A stretch of 64,000 nt of DNA from Mycobacterium lepraemurium (GCA_002291465.1 CP021238.1:1984001-2048000); one strand, 5' to 3'. Counted from the first letter of the stretch, positions 20,478-31,000 are shown. The notes: generated by a model from the letters alone, not told the origin. A program made the numbers and translations.

Positions 20478-21386
20478 TCACCGGGCCGCGGTGATGTACT
20501 GCGACCGCATGAACCCGTCGATCTTGACGTCCACCTCCGGCGGCGTCATGCCGTAACCGGCTTGCAGATCAAGCGTGTTGCGGACGGGGTCGACCACCCA
20601 GCCGTGCGCGGCCAGCCATTCCGCGGGGTCGGACTGCGGTTCGTACGTCAATGCCGAGAAATCGACATTCCCGGACACGTCGACCCCGGGGTGACTTTCC
20701 TCCAGCGCGTGCAATTGGTCGTGGTCCAGGCGCGACCCCAGCGCGCCGATGGCGATTCGGCTGCCCGGCGCGCTGAGCCCGCTGATTCGGGTGAACAGCG
20801 CGTGTTGCGCTTCGTCGGTCAGGTAGGGCAGCAGCCCCTCCACCGTCCAGGCGCTCGGGCTCTCCACGTCGAACCCGGCCGCTTCCAGCGGCCGCGACCA
20901 GTCGGCGCGCAGGTCGGCGGCGACCTCGACCCTGCGCGCCTTCGGCACGGCGCCCTGCTCGCCGAGCACCCGCGCCTTGAACTCGAGGACCTTGGGTAAA
21001 TCGAATTCGAAAACCGTTGTCGCTAGTGGCCATTCGAGACGATAGGCCCGCGAATCCAGTCCGGCGGCGATGATCACCGCCTGTCGTATGCCCGCCGCAC
21101 CCGCGGCGTCGAAGAAGTCGTCGAAGAACCGGGTCTGCACGCCGTACAGGCGCGGGAAGGCCAGCTCGTCCTCCGACGTCCCCGGATTGGCAAGCATCCC
21201 AGTCAAATACGGATCCCCTGACGCGGCAATGAAGGTCTTCGCGTAGTCGTCGCGCACCAACGGCCGCGGGCTCACCGCGTGCAGGGCGCGCCATCCCGCC
21301 ACGAGCAGCGCGGTGTATCCGACGCTGCTGACGATGTCCCAGTTGTCATCGTCGGAACGTTGCGAACCGAACTGCGGTGTGGTCAT
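20478..21386 (-). CDS. SAM-dependent methyltransferase, LCMT-like (Rv0726c family)
   Basis: Member of the large mycobacterial family of putative O-methyltransferases with the leucine-carboxyl-methyltransferase fold. 302 aa from MTTPQFGSQ at 21386; a Met three codons upstream (21395) is possible. The SAM site reads [15 protein letters not shown], followed by [12 protein letters not shown] and the catalytic-side [10 protein letters not shown]. The typical family opening [16 protein letters not shown] is present. Intact. Substrate unknown. It is convergent with the broken alcohol dehydrogenase, 6 nt apart. Confidence 0.85.
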   Translation of the reverse strand: MTTPQFGSQRSDDDNWDIVSSVGYTALLVAGWRALHAVSPRPLVRDDYAKTFIAASGDPYLTGMLANPGTSEDELAFPRLYGVQTRFFDDFFDAAGAAGIRQAVIIAAGLDSRAYRLEWPLATTVFEFDLPKVLEFKARVLGEQGAVPKARRVEVAADLRADWSRPLEAAGFDVESPSAWTVEGLLPYLTDEAQHALFTRISGLSAPGSRIAIGALGSRLDHDQLHALEESHPGVDVSGNVDFSALTYEPQSDPAEWLAAHGWVVDPVRNTLDLQAGYGMTPPEVDVKIDGFMRSQYITAAR

Positions 21387-21417
21387 AGCAATCAAATCTA
21401 CCCCGCGGCCGGGGCGC

Positions 21418-21849
21418 TCACAGCTCGAGAAGCACGGTGACCGGACCGTCGTTCACCAGCTCGACCTGCATGTTCGCCCCGAACCCCCCGGTCTGCACGT
21501 CGGCGCCCAGTCCCTGTAGGGCCGCCGCGAACTCGGTCACCAGCGGCTCGGCGACCGCCGCGGGCGCGGCCGCATTCCAGGACGGGCGGCGGCCCTTGGC
21601 GGTGTCGGCGTACAGGGTGAACTGACTGACCACCAGAATCGGCGCACCGACGTCGGACGCGGATCGCTCATCGGCGAGAATCCGCAGCTTCCAGAGCTTT
21701 TCGGCGAGCCTTCGCGCCTTGTCGCGGTCGTCGGAATGGGTGACGCCGACGAACGCCAACAAACCCTGGACATCGGGCCGGATGGCGCCGACCACCGCGC
21801 CCTCGACCGTCACCGCCGCCGACGAGACCCGTTGCACCAACACCCGCAT
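21418..21849 (-). CDS. dtd: D-aminoacyl-tRNA deacylase
   Basis: Hydrolyses D-amino acids (and Gly from tRNA-Ala) from mischarged tRNA. 143 aa from [17 protein letters not shown]; the longer open frame upstream runs into the divergent gene and is not used. Family motifs are intact: SQFTLYAD with the active Thr, [12 protein letters not shown] and the cross-subunit Gly-cisPro-type motif [11 protein letters not shown] at the C-terminus. Homologue of Rv1897c; divergent from the MTH1187-family gene as in M. tuberculosis. Confidence 0.92.
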   Translation of the reverse strand: MRVLVQRVSSAAVTVEGAVVGAIRPDVQGLLAFVGVTHSDDRDKARRLAEKLWKLRILADERSASDVGAPILVVSQFTLYADTAKGRRPSWNAAAPAAVAEPLVTEFAAALQGLGADVQTGGFGANMQVELVNDGPVTVLLEL

Positions 21850-21931
21850 GGGCTTCGATGGTGCCAGACCGGGCCACGACCCCCAGACCTTTGGCGACCC
21901 AGACCTCCCGTCGTTGGGTACGCTCGGTCGG

Positions 21932-22237
21932 GTGTCCGTGCTCGTCGCGTTCTCCGTCACCCCGCTGGGCGTGGGTGAGGGTGTCGGCGAGATCGTCGCC
22001 GAAGCGGTTCGGGTGGTTCGCGATTCCGGTCTGCCCAACAAGACCGACTCCATGTTCACCGTGATCGAAGGCGAGACGTGGGAAGAGGTCATGGCGGTCG
22101 TGCAGCACGCGGTGGAGGCAGTGGCCGCCCGGGCGCCGCGGGTCAGCACGGTGATCAAGGCCGACTGGCGCGCCGGGGTCAGCGACGCGATGACGCACAA
22201 GGTCGCCTCGGTCGAGCGCTACCTGTCCGACGGCTAG
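21932..22237 (+). CDS. MTH1187-family thiamine-binding protein (Rv1898 homologue)
   Basis: 101-aa ferredoxin-like-fold protein of the UPF0045/MTH1187 family, whose members bind thiamine or its pyrimidine. The GTG at 21932 gives [20 protein letters not shown], the standard N-terminus. Other blocks are [17 protein letters not shown] and KVASVERYL. The cellular role is not settled. It heads a plus-strand pair with cinA. Confidence 0.87.
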   Translation: MSVLVAFSVTPLGVGEGVGEIVAEAVRVVRDSGLPNKTDSMFTVIEGETWEEVMAVVQHAVEAVAARAPRVSTVIKADWRAGVSDAMTHKVASVERYLSDG

Positions 22238-22296
22238 CCTGACACCGCCGCGCTCCTTGTCCCGCACACCCCGTCGGCAGACCCATCAGTAGGCTC

Positions 22297-23601
22297 GTGC
22301 CGGTGAGCGCACGCGCAGGCATCGTTGTCACCGGAACCGAGGTCCTCACCGGCCGTGTCCAGGACGCCAACGGCCCCTGGATCGCCGATAGGCTTTTGGA
22401 GCTCGGCGTCGAGCTGGCGCACATCACCATCTGCGGCGACCGCCCGCACGACATCGAAGCCCAGCTGCGTTTCCTGGCCGACCAAGGCGTGGATCTGATC
22501 GTCACCAGCGGCGGACTGGGGCCCACGGCCGACGATATGACGGTCGAGGTGGTGGCGCGTTTCTGCGGCCGCGCGCTGGTGCTGGACGCCGAGGTCGAAG
22601 AGAAGATCACGAACATCCTGAAGAAGCTCATGGCGCGCAACCCCGCGTTCCAATCCGCCTTGGATCCCGGCACTTTCGAGTCGCTGCGGGCCGCCAACCG
22701 CAAGCAGGCGATGGTGCCGGCCGGAGCGCAGGTGCTCGACCCGGTCGGCACCGCGCCCGGCGTCGTGGTGCCCGGCAAGCCGGCGGTGATCGTGCTCCCG
22801 GGGCCGCCCCGGGAGCTGCAGCCGATGTGGCACACGGCCATCCAGACGCCGGCGGCGCAGCAGGCGATCGCCGACCGGACGGTGTATCGGCAGGAGATGC
22901 TGCGCATGTTCGGGCTGCCGGAATCCGGGCTGGCGGAAACGCTGCGCGAGGCCGAGGCGGCCGTCCCGGGGTTCGGGCAACTCGAGATCACCACCTGCCT
23001 GCGGCGTGGCGAGATCGAATTAGTCACCCGCTACGAGCCGACAGCCGCGACGGCATACGCGCAGCTGACCAAGCTGCTGCGGGACAAGCACGGTGACCAG
23101 CTGTACTCCGAGGACGGTTCCCGGGTCGACGATCTGGTGGCGCGGCTGCTGGCCGGCCGCCGGATCGCGACGGCGGAGTCCTGCACCGCGGGACTGCTGG
23201 CGGCGCGACTGACCGACCGGCCCGGATCGTCGGACTACGTGGCCGGCGGTGTGGTCGTCTACTCCAACGAGGCGAAGGCCGAGTTACTCGGCGTCGACCC
23301 CGCGTTGATCGAGGTGCACGGCGCCGTGTCCGAACCGGTCGCCGAGGCGATGGCCGCGGGCGCGCGGCAACGCTTCGCCGCCGACACCGCCGTGGCGATC
23401 ACCGGCATCGCCGGCCCCGGCGGGGGTACCAGGGAGAAGCCGGTGGGAACAGTGTGCTTCAGCGTGCAGGTCGGCCCACCCGGTGCCACGACCCGCTCGG
23501 ACACCCGCACCCTGCGGCTTCCGGGCAACCGGTCGGACATCCGGGAACGCTCGACGACGGTGGCCATGCACCTGCTGCGGCGCCTGCTGACCAACGCCTG
23601 A
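22297..23601 (+). CDS. cinA: CinA-family protein (ADP-ribose pyrophosphatase / NMN amidase domains)
   Basis: 434 aa with an N-terminal MoCF/COG1058 domain ([29 protein letters not shown]) and a C-terminal CinA/PncC domain ([37 protein letters not shown]) that deamidates NMN in characterised homologues. The GTG at 22297 gives [15 protein letters not shown], one residue off the tubercular start. It has been linked to drug tolerance in M. tuberculosis. Intact. Confidence 0.9.
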   Translation: MPVSARAGIVVTGTEVLTGRVQDANGPWIADRLLELGVELAHITICGDRPHDIEAQLRFLADQGVDLIVTSGGLGPTADDMTVEVVARFCGRALVLDAEVEEKITNILKKLMARNPAFQSALDPGTFESLRAANRKQAMVPAGAQVLDPVGTAPGVVVPGKPAVIVLPGPPRELQPMWHTAIQTPAAQQAIADRTVYRQEMLRMFGLPESGLAETLREAEAAVPGFGQLEITTCLRRGEIELVTRYEPTAATAYAQLTKLLRDKHGDQLYSEDGSRVDDLVARLLAGRRIATAESCTAGLLAARLTDRPGSSDYVAGGVVVYSNEAKAELLGVDPALIEVHGAVSEPVAEAMAAGARQRFAADTAVAITGIAGPGGGTREKPVGTVCFSVQVGPPGATTRSDTRTLRLPGNRSDIRERSTTVAMHLLRRLLTNA

Positions 23602-23603
23602 GG

Positions 23604-23661
23604 CCGAGCGTCACGCCAGTGTGGCCGCGGCGGCCCGGCGTCACGCTGGTGTGACGCTCGG
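23604..23661. terminator. Bidirectional hairpin between cinA and nanT
   Basis: A 20-nt inverted repeat with two mismatches (CCGAGCGTCACGCCAGTGTG at 23604-23623 against 23642-23661) lies exactly between two convergent genes. Strong GC stem, no T-run; it fits a shared mycobacterial terminator. Confidence 0.7.
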
Positions 23662-23678
23662 GGCCGGTTGGTACGCCG

Positions 23679-24950
23679 TCACGTCGTTTCGGTTGGCAGG
23701 AAAGCGCTTTCGCTGGTCGCGAAGCGTATGCCGGCGGCGTCCTTGCCGATCAGCGTCAGCACCGCGACGGTGAGCAACACCGGCACGATCGTCGCCGCCA
23801 ACGCGAACCGGTAGCCATGGGTCTCGGCGAGGCGCTCCTGAATCGGTAAATTGAACGCCGCCAACAGGTTTCCGAGTTGATAGGTCACGCCGGGGTAGAG
23901 GCCGCGGATCGCATCGGGCGACATCTCGGCGAGGTGGGCGGGAATCACGCCCCAGGCGCCCTGCACGAACAACTGCATCAAAAACGATCCCAGACACAGC
24001 ATCGCCGCGGTGCGCGAGTAGGCGAACAGCGGCACGATCGGCAGCGCCAACATGGCGCAGAACACCACGGTGTAGCGGCAGCTGAAGCGCTGGGACAGCG
24101 TGCCGAAGACGAGTCCGCCGATGATGGCGCCGACGTTGTACACCACCACGATCCACTTGACCGTCGTGCTGGACAGACCGGCGCCGTGATTGGCATGCCC
24201 TCTAGGAACGTCGGGTAGGTCCTGCGCCCCGTGACTCATCCAGTTGAAGGCCGTCATCAGCAGGACCAGGTAGACGAATCGGCGGATGATCGCGCCGTTG
24301 CGCAGCACGTCGCGGATCCGGGTGCTGGTGAGCCGCAGCTGATCCTGCGCGGCCTCCCACACCTCGGACTCTTCCACCCGGTAGCGGATGATCAGGCTGA
24401 TCAGCGCGGGCACGATGCTCAGACCGAACAGCCAGCGCCACGACAACTCCAGCCAGTCCATCACCACCAGCGAGGCGACGCTGGCCAACAGGTAACCGAA
24501 CGCGTAGCCCTCCTGCAGCAGTCCGGAGAAGAACCCGCGCCGCTCGACCGGCACTTTCTCCATGGCCAGCGCGGCGCCCAGCCCCCACTCGCCGCCCATG
24601 CCGATGCCGTACAGCAGCCGCAGAATCACCAGCACGGTGAAGTTGGGCGCGAACGCGCACAGGAACCCGACGGCGGAGTAGAACATCACGTCGACCATCA
24701 ACGGCAGCCGCCGTCCGACCCGGTCCGCCCACAGCCCGAACAACAGGGTACCGACCGGCCGCATGATCAGCGTGGCCGTGGTGACGAAGGCGACCTCGGC
24801 CTTGCTGTGGTGGAACGTCTTTGCGACGTCGGCGTAGACGAGCACGACGATGAAGTAGTCGAAGGCGTCCATCGTCCAGCCCAACAACGCGGCGATGAAG
24901 GAATTACGCTGGTCGGCGGTCAACTTCCGGCCGGGACTTGGTTGGGTCAC
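23679..24950 (-). CDS. nanT: MFS transporter NanT-like, with a scrambled internal loop
   Basis: Sialate:H+-symporter-type MFS protein (Rv1902c homologue), 423 aa, 12 membrane segments. The GTG at 24950 gives [16 protein letters not shown], as in the tubercular protein; longer N-terminal extension would overlap the divergent promoter. RDGVGRR-type loop reads [13 protein letters not shown]. After MSHGAQD the protein reads [11 protein letters not shown], but the next frame reads [11 protein letters not shown], the conserved family sequence. A 2-nt loss near 24230 and a 1-nt loss near 24194 cancel, replacing about 15 residues after TM7. Transport activity is therefore uncertain. True substrate is not known for mycobacteria. 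Confidence 0.8.
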   Translation of the reverse strand: MTQPSPGRKLTADQRNSFIAALLGWTMDAFDYFIVVLVYADVAKTFHHSKAEVAFVTTATLIMRPVGTLLFGLWADRVGRRLPLMVDVMFYSAVGFLCAFAPNFTVLVILRLLYGIGMGGEWGLGAALAMEKVPVERRGFFSGLLQEGYAFGYLLASVASLVVMDWLELSWRWLFGLSIVPALISLIIRYRVEESEVWEAAQDQLRLTSTRIRDVLRNGAIIRRFVYLVLLMTAFNWMSHGAQDLPDVPRGHANHGAGLSSTTVKWIVVVYNVGAIIGGLVFGTLSQRFSCRYTVVFCAMLALPIVPLFAYSRTAAMLCLGSFLMQLFVQGAWGVIPAHLAEMSPDAIRGLYPGVTYQLGNLLAAFNLPIQERLAETHGYRFALAATIVPVLLTVAVLTLIGKDAAGIRFATSESAFLPTETT

Positions 24951-25026
24951 GTCAGCATCGTGGCCTACCCGGGCCGTCGGCGCGACCCGTTCCGCCGGGC
25001 GCGGCGCGGGAGTAAGTTCGCCAGAC

Positions 25027-26094
25027 ATGCGGATCATCGACGCCGACGGTCACGTCGCCGAGAATTCCTCGCTGGCGATCGAAGCGATCCAGCGGTGGCC
25101 GGAGCACGTCAAGCCCGGCCGGCACGGGCGACTCGGCCTGATGGTCGAGGGCCGCAACTACCCCGAGGACCGCGGCCCGGGCACCGGGTGTCCGCCCGAG
25201 CACGGCATCAGCGACGTCCCCGACATCAACTGCCAGTCCGCCGAAGGCGTGCTGGGCGATGCCGACCGCGATCACATCGACACCATGGTGCTCTATCCCA
25301 GCCTGGGCTTGTGCGCACCGAGCCTGTACGACCCCGAGTTCGCCGCCGGGTTCGCCCGGCTGTACAACTGGTGGATCGCCGACTACTGCGCCCAGTCGGG
25401 CGGACGGCTGCGCGGCATCGCGGTCACCCCGATCGAACACGGCCGACTGGCGATCGACGTCATGCGGTAAGCCAAAGACCTTGGGCTGGTGGCAACGCTG
25501 GTGCCGCCGGCGCTGCAGAGCCGCAACCTCGACCACCCCGATCTCGACCCGTTCTACGCCGCCGCCGTCGACCTCGAGATGCCGCTGGGCATTCACGGCG
25601 CGCCCGGCATCCACCTGCCGAAGATCGGCGTGGACCGCTTCACCAATTACATCCAGGTGCACTGCATCAGCTTCCCGTTCAACCAGATGACGGCGATGAC
25701 CGCATGGTCTCCGGCGGCGTCTTCGAGCGGCACCCGAAGTTGCGGGTCGCCTTCTTGGAGGCGGGCGCAGGCTGGGTGCCGTTCTTCATCGATCGCCTGC
25801 ACGATCACTACGAGAAGCGCGGCGACTGGGTGCAGCGCGGCTGGCGCCGCGATCCTCACGAGTACCTGGCCGCGGGCAACATCTGGGTGACGTGCGAGCC
25901 GGAGGAACCGATCCTGCCCGGCGTGATCGACGTACTCGGCGCCGACTTCATCATGTTCGCCAGCGACTACCCGGGACGGCGAATGGCCGGAGAGCACCAA
26001 GCATCTGCGCACCCGCGCCGATATCAGCGAGGAAGCCCGGGAGAAGATCGGCGGCTTGAACGCGCAACGCTTCTACAACCTAGAACTGACCTGA
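25027..26094 (+). pseudogene. Amidohydrolase-2 family protein, broken
   Basis: TIM-barrel metal-dependent hydrolase of the ACMSD/amidohydrolase-2 type, starting [14 protein letters not shown] at 25027. Lesions: TAA at 25468-25470 in frame (GAA to TAA before AKDLGLVATLV); a 1-nt loss near 25702 before MVSGGVFERHPKLRVAFLE; about 5 nt lost near 25973, which removes most of the conserved SDYPHWDG turn and shifts to the final frame ADISEEAREKIGGLN...LELT, stop 26092-26094. The metal ligand region FLEAGAGWVPF is still readable. Confidence 0.88.
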
Positions 26095-26134
26095 TCGGGG
26101 TGCCCACGGGGGCGACGGGTGACAGGATGGCGGC

Positions 26135-26524
26135 ATGGGCCCTTTTGTGCTGCGCGCGGCATTGACCGGATTCGCGCTGTGGATCGCCACCCTGTTCGCG
26201 CACGGCCTGACGTTCGTCGGCGGTGACACAAAGCTGCAGCGGGGCGGCATCATTTTCGTCGTCGCCGTGATCTTCGGTCTGGTCAACGCGTTCATCAAGC
26301 CGATCGGCCAGATCCTGTCCATCCCGCTCTACATCCTGACTCTGGGTCTGATCCATATCGTGATCAACGCCCTGATGCTCTAGATCACCGCGTGGATCAC
26401 CGAGCACACCACCCACTGGGGCCTGCAGATCGGCCACTTCTGGTGGCCCGCGATCTGGGCCGCCATCGTGTTGTCGATAGTGAGTCGGCTACTGTCCCTT
26501 GTGATTCGACGCACCGCCGGCTGA
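26135..26524 (+). pseudogene. Phage-holin-family IV membrane protein (Rv1903-like), nonsense codon
   Basis: Small four-helix membrane protein (PF04020 type). Reads MGPFVLRAALTGFALW to INALML, then TAG at 26381-26383, then continues in the same frame ITAWITEHTTHWG to the stop at 26522-26524. TGG to TAG is the obvious change (N-A-L-M-L-W-I-T-A-W). The full product would be 129 aa. The truncated 82-residue protein lacks the last membrane helix. Confidence 0.82.
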
Positions 26525-26526
26525 GG

Positions 26527-27492
26527 TCAGCGAGCGTCGTCCACCAAGGCCAGCACGTCGCGCGCGCAACCCCAGGACAGGGTGACGCCGTTGCTGCTGT
26601 GCCCGTAATTGTGGATGCAGCGTGCCCGTCGGAGCGGTTCGTCCTGCAGGCGCACCGACGGACGGTCCGGCCGCAGCCCGGTGATCACCTCGATCACCTC
26701 GGCTTCGCCCAGTCGTGGCTCGATTCGGCGGCAGCGCTGCAGAATCCGTTCGGTCACGGCGGGGTCTGCGGTGGTGCCCCAGCGGCCGGCAATGCTGATG
26801 CCGCCGCACACCACCCGCTGCGGGTGCGGAAAGTAGCAGGTCCACTCGGGGCCGTCGTTGAGTTCCATAAACAGTTGGCGCACACCGGGATTGGTGAGCA
26901 CGACGTGTTGACCGAACAGCGGCCGGACGGTGTCGTCTCCGATGAGCGCGCCCGCGCGCAGGCCCGCACAGTTGACGACGATGTCGGCGTGGTCGGCGAC
27001 CTCGTCCAGCGAGCCAACCCGGTGCTCCTCGATCTCGCATCCGGCCGCCGTCAGCCGTCGGGTCAGATAGCCGAGATAGTGCGGCATGTCGATCATCGGC
27101 ACGGTGGCGTGAAATCCGGTTCGATAGCCGGGCGGGAGGTTGGCCGGGTCGGCCGGGCGCAGCTCGGGGATCAGCGAGGACGCCGTCGACATCGCCTCGG
27201 AGGCGGTCAGCTCGCCGACGGCCAGCGCCGGCGCCAGCTGCACACCCGAGTCGGGGGCGCGGGCGAGTTCGGTGAACACCCGCAACGAGTGCTCGGTCCA
27301 GCGCAGCGTCTCGGCCGCGCGTTCGGCGGGCCGCGGCGGTGCCCAGACGGCGCCGGCCACCGCCGAGGTCGTGTCCGCCGGCATCGTGTCCGCCCACACG
27401 CGGACCGGCCATCCCGCCTCGGCCAGACAGATGGCCGACGTCAGTCCGCTCACGCCGGCCCCGATCACGACGATCTGCTGGTTACGGGCCAT
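26527..27492 (-). CDS. aao: D-amino-acid oxidase
   Basis: FAD-dependent oxidase converting D-amino acids to 2-oxo acids (Rv1905c homologue). 321 aa, start MARNQQIVVIGAGVSGLTSA with the dinucleotide-binding GxGxxG near residue 11. C-terminal signature RCIHNYGHSSNGVTLSWG is intact, as are the pocket residues around GYRTGFHATVPMIDMPHYL. The final stop is convergent and 3 nt from the broken holin-like gene. No lesion. Confidence 0.9.
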   Translation of the reverse strand: MARNQQIVVIGAGVSGLTSAICLAEAGWPVRVWADTMPADTTSAVAGAVWAPPRPAERAAETLRWTEHSLRVFTELARAPDSGVQLAPALAVGELTASEAMSTASSLIPELRPADPANLPPGYRTGFHATVPMIDMPHYLGYLTRRLTAAGCEIEEHRVGSLDEVADHADIVVNCAGLRAGALIGDDTVRPLFGQHVVLTNPGVRQLFMELNDGPEWTCYFPHPQRVVCGGISIAGRWGTTADPAVTERILQRCRRIEPRLGEAEVIEVITGLRPDRPSVRLQDEPLRRARCIHNYGHSSNGVTLSWGCARDVLALVDDAR

Positions 27493-27521
27493 TGCGGGCT
27501 CACCGGGTCGCGGCGGGCCGG

Positions 27522-28139
27522 TCAGGGATGAGCGGCTTGCGGGGCCGGTGCGGCCGCGGGCGGCTGCGCGCCGGACGGCGGAGCGGCGGGCGCCGATGGG
27601 GCCTGTTGTCCGGCTCCCCCCAGCAGGCCGTTGAGAATACCGAGCGTGCCCTGCACCCCGGCGGGCGGGGCGCTAGGCGGCGGAACCGCGTCCGGGGTCA
27701 GCTGCCAGGGCTGACAACCCGACGTCTTGAACGATTTGTCGCCCGGATCGATCTGGACGACCTGCGGCTTTTTGGTCATCGCGTTGTCGATCACGGCGCC
27801 GTCCAGTTTGCCCATCCGCTTCCAGTAGCAGGTGCCGTTGCCGACGGGTCCGCCGGAACTGTAGACGCCCGGCGCGATGTCGGTTCCCACCGCGTAGATG
27901 CCGTCCTTGTCGATGGTCGTCTTCGGTGCCGCCGGCGCGGGTGCGGGGGAGGCACTCGGTGACGGGGAGGCGGCGGGGGACGGGGAGGCCGAAGGCGCTG
28001 GTGACGGTGTCGCGGCGGGACCGGGTGCCGGTCCGTGCGTCTCGTCCGGGTCGGCGCCGGCAACGACCGTCGACGCGGCCCAGCCGGCTGCCATGAGACT
28101 GGCGGCGGCCGTTCTCGCCGCGATAGCTACTGCACGCAT
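27522..28139 (-). CDS. Secreted Pro/Ser/Ala-rich protein (Rv1906c homologue)
   Basis: 205 aa. Signal peptide of about 29 residues (MRAVAIAARTAAASLMAAG, then ADPDETHG after cleavage), a low-complexity P-S-A linker (about 35-70), then a compact domain DKDGIYAVGTDIAPGVYSS with two Cys (GTCYWKRM and SGCQPW) that may form a disulphide. It ends in a second Pro/Ala-rich tail. Function unknown. Thirty nt upstream of aao on the same strand, so probably co-transcribed. Confidence 0.85.
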   Translation of the reverse strand: MRAVAIAARTAAASLMAAGWAASTVVAGADPDETHGPAPGPAATPSPAPSASPSPAASPSPSASPAPAPAAPKTTIDKDGIYAVGTDIAPGVYSSGGPVGNGTCYWKRMGKLDGAVIDNAMTKKPQVVQIDPGDKSFKTSGCQPWQLTPDAVPPPSAPPAGVQGTLGILNGLLGGAGQQAPSAPAAPPSGAQPPAAAPAPQAAHP

Positions 28140-28236
28140 AGAAGTCGAGGATACCGGGGCCGACGAGCTAATTCATGTCCCTGTGAAATCGCCCGCCGGC
28201 CCGCGGGCGCCCAGTCGAGGCACGTAATGGGGCCGC

Positions 28237-28734
28237 CTAATCGAGGCGCCGCACGCGCCCCGCATGGCCGAGCGCACGCTGATAGGTCTCGAGGTTGTCG
28301 CGGGAGATCTTCGCGTGCACGGGGTGCTCGAGCAGGAACCGCAGCACTGGGTTGTAGGCGTGGTAGGTCTCGTGGAAGGTCAGCACGGTGGTGCCGTCGG
28401 GTTACTCGTCGAGCCGGTGATAGCCCTCGGCGCGCGACCACAGCGGCTTGCCGACGGCCACATAACGCGACAGCTTGTTGATCTCGGCCTCGGTGACGGT
28501 CTCCCACGATCGGCCCATGCCACCGGACAGCAGATACTTGGGGACTGCGAAGACGCAGGTGCGGACCAGCCCCTCGCCGGCCTCATTGCCCTCGTTCAGA
28601 ATTTCCATGCTGCCGGTGGGCCAGGTGAGGATCCTCGGGCGGGGCGCATTCGGCAGTGCCGGCGGATGCAGCACCCGCCGCACCCGCTGCGGCGGCGTCT
28701 CAACGTGGAAACGCACGGTGTACGACAGCACCAC
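28237..28734 (-). pseudogene. SRPBCC-fold protein, nonsense codon
   Basis: START/SRPBCC-like lipid-binding fold. Reads VVLSYTVRFHVETPPQRV to GYHRLDE, then TAA at 28404-28402, then in the same frame PDGTTVLTFHETYHAYNP and HAGRVRRLD to the stop at 28239-28237. The start is a GTG at 28734 or 28731. The last third of the fold, with the C-terminal helix, is cut off. It overlaps the extended end of the nitroreductase frame. Confidence 0.75.
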
Positions 28735-29372
28735 GGTTCTCCCCGGCTGTTCTCCCAGGTATTCCAGAAGGTGATGGTCTCCGGGGGCGGCCGCTTGGCC
28801 GGCCGGAAGTCGGTGCCGATGGTGTATACCACCGGGAACAGTGCCGCCTGAGTGACCGTGGCCGGGATGCCGAGGATCTCGGCCACCTGTTGCTCCTTGG
28901 CCAAATGCATTGTGGTCCATACGGGTCCGAGCCCACGGGAGCGCAGGGCGAGCTGGAAACTCCAGCCGGCCGGGATGATCGACGCCCAGGCCGACGCGGC
29001 CGTCAACAGGTTGGCGTTGTCGATGCGTTGGTTCAGGCACGGAATCACGTGCACCGGAACCTTGCCGAGGATGTCGGTGAGGCTGTGAGCGCTGGCGTAG
29101 ACGCGCCGGGTTTGCGGGTCGGGCGTTTGATCGGCGGCCCGAGCCAGGTAGTCGGCGCCGATGCTGCGATAGACTTCGGCGATGGCGGCGCGTTTGTCGG
29201 CGTCGGTGACGACCAGCCAGCGCCAGTCCTGCGCATTGCTCGCGGTGGGCGCCTGCATCGCCAGCCGGATGCAGTCGAGGATCACCTCGCGGTCGACGGA
29301 CCGGCTCAGATCGAGCCGTTTGCGCACCGACCGCGTCGTGGTCAGCAGTTCGTCAACCGTTGCGATGTCCAT
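28596..29372 (-). CDS. Nitroreductase-family protein with abnormal C-terminus
   Basis: FMN-dependent nitroreductase fold. 258 aa from MDIATVDELLTTTRSVRKRLDL at 29372. FMN-site features RSVRKRLDLS, APTASNAQDWRWLVV and the C-terminal PPETITFWNTW are clear. Relatives end soon after this point; here the frame continues 46 Arg/Cys-rich codons into the SRPBCC gene, so the native stop seems lost through an indel or substitution. The catalytic body is complete and may still function. Confidence 0.7.
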   Translation of the reverse strand: MDIATVDELLTTTRSVRKRLDLSRSVDREVILDCIRLAMQAPTASNAQDWRWLVVTDADKRAAIAEVYRSIGADYLARAADQTPDPQTRRVYASAHSLTDILGKVPVHVIPCLNQRIDNANLLTAASAWASIIPAGWSFQLALRSRGLGPVWTTMHLAKEQQVAEILGIPATVTQAALFPVVYTIGTDFRPAKRPPPETITFWNTWENSRGEPWCCRTPCVSTLRRRRSGCGGCCIRRHCRMRPARGSSPGPPAAWKF

Positions 29373-29385
29373 GGATTCCCGAGCC

Positions 29386-29868
29386 TTACAGGTCGATCGC
29401 GCAGGACTGCTCGACGCCGAGCACCGTCAGCGACCGGCCCAGGCCCAGGAACACCGCGACGCACAGCGTCAAATCGAGGATCTCCGCGTCGGTGAACACC
29501 TGCCGCAGCCGGGTGCAGAAGGCGTCGTCCATCGACGCGTGGTCGATGGCGAAGTGTTCGGCGTACTCGATGGCAAGGCGCTGGCGCGGCGTGTATCCGG
29601 GATAGCCGGCGTAGTCGGCCACGTTCTCGTACAGCTCGGGCGCGAGGCCGGCATCCAGCACGGAGCGGGCGCGAAAATCCGAGCAGGCGACACAGTCGTT
29701 GATCGCCGCGATGCACATCCTGGCCAGTTCACGCTCCTGCGGCGGCAGGATGCTCTGTTGGTAGGCGCCGCGGATCATCCGCTCGACCATGTCGCCGAGC
29801 TCTGGCCGCAGCGTCCAGATCATGGCGGCTTCGCCGCCCGGGCCATCCGGCACATCGAGACGGGCCAT
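29386..29868 (-). CDS. Carboxymuconolactone decarboxylase-family (AhpD-like) protein
   Basis: 160 aa. All-helical CMD fold with the redox motif C-V-A-C in NDCVACSDFRARSVL followed by the usual downstream helix, which suggests peroxidase or oxidoreductase activity of the AhpD kind rather than decarboxylation. Start at 29868; the next gene in the same direction, the nitroreductase, begins 13 nt after its stop, so they likely form an operon. Intact. Confidence 0.8.
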   Translation of the reverse strand: MARLDVPDGPGGEAAMIWTLRPELGDMVERMIRGAYQQSILPPQERELARMCIAAINDCVACSDFRARSVLDAGLAPELYENVADYAGYPGYTPRQRLAIEYAEHFAIDHASMDDAFCTRLRQVFTDAEILDLTLCVAVFLGLGRSLTVLGVEQSCAIDL

Positions 29869-29948
29869 CAGCCAACTCCTGCCCGCAGACTCCTGCCCGC
29901 AGAAAAAAAGATACTGACCCGAGCAAACCAGACTGGTCGCTCGGCTGT

Positions 29949-30896
29949 CTAGGGCGCGCCGTCGCGGTGCAGGATCCGCTGTGCTGCACCGAACATCTCG
30001 GCGACGATCTCAGCGGCGGGACGAACCTCTCGGATGACCCCGACCGCTTCGCCGATGAGGATCGCTGCGGTGTCGAAATCCCCTGCGGCAACCGCATTCT
30101 GGTAGGCCGTAACCGATTCGAGCAGCCGCGCCGACAGCTCGTCCTTGTGGCCGTGCCAGGCATCCAGGAAGGCGTTTCTCAACGCCCGCGCGTCGTACTC
30201 GGCGGGCCAATCAAGCTGGCGCACAACGTCATAGATGCGGGTCCGCACGGTGTCGTCGCCGTCGGCGCGCACTGCCTGCTGCTGCGCGCGTGGTGGAGCC
30301 AGCGACTCGGTGGCCGCCCAGAACCTGGTGCCCACCAGGGCGCCGCCGCCAGCCCGCGCCCGTCGGCGACCCCGCCCGCCGCCAACACCATGGTCTCTGG
30401 TGCGCGCACGGCCACCAGGTCGACGACCTCGGGCACCAGGGTGAAGGTGGATCGCGCGCTCATTCCGTGTCCGCCCGCCTCGCCGCCTTGAGCCACGATG
30501 ACGTCCGCCCCGCCATCCAATGCCCGGCGCGCCTGGTCGAGGTTCTGCACCTGCGCGGTCAACGGCACGCCCGCGTCGCGGATCCGCTCGGCGAACGGCC
30601 GCAGGTCCCCGAACGACAACATGACCGCGGCCTGCTGCCGCGCCAGCGCGATGTAGAGCACGCCCGGGTTGCGGGCCAGGCTCCAGGTGATGAACCCGCA
30701 GCCGACCCTCGTGTCACCGGCGCGCTCGAATTCACGGCGCAGCCATTGCGGATCGCCATAGCCGCCGATGAGGCCCAAACCGCCGGCTGATGTCACCGCG
30801 GCCGCGAGGCGGCCCCCGGAGACCAACGCCATCGGCGCGAGCACGATGGGATGCTCGATACCCGAAGAACGTTGTCATGCGGGTGTGCAGTGACAT
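29949..30896 (-). pseudogene. Nitronate monooxygenase-family protein, broken
   Basis: FMN-dependent TIM-barrel enzyme (NPD/NMO). The N-terminus reads MTTFFG, then one extra nt near 30860 before IEHPIVLAPMALVSGG. The body includes GGADVIVAQGGEAGGHG, the catalytic-His motif, and VLAAGGVADGRGLAAA. About 20 nt are then missing near 30345, where relatives have L-A-L-G-A-x-G in the phosphate-binding loop, after which LVGTRFWAATES follows in another frame to the stop at 29949. Start is ATG 30896 or 30878. Confidence 0.82.
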
Positions 30897-31000
30897 GGTT
30901 TCCCTTCCCGCGCATCCACGCTCGGACGGCAGGCTCCCGTCTGGCGGGCCGTGGGACTAGGGAGCGAATTGCCGCTCAGCACGGACCGACCTCCAGCCGA

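Noticed and set aside
24231..25700. Very long plus-strand frame across nanT
   Set aside because: Its first part is the antisense of nanT; only the segment after about 25700 is real, as the second piece of the broken amidohydrolase.
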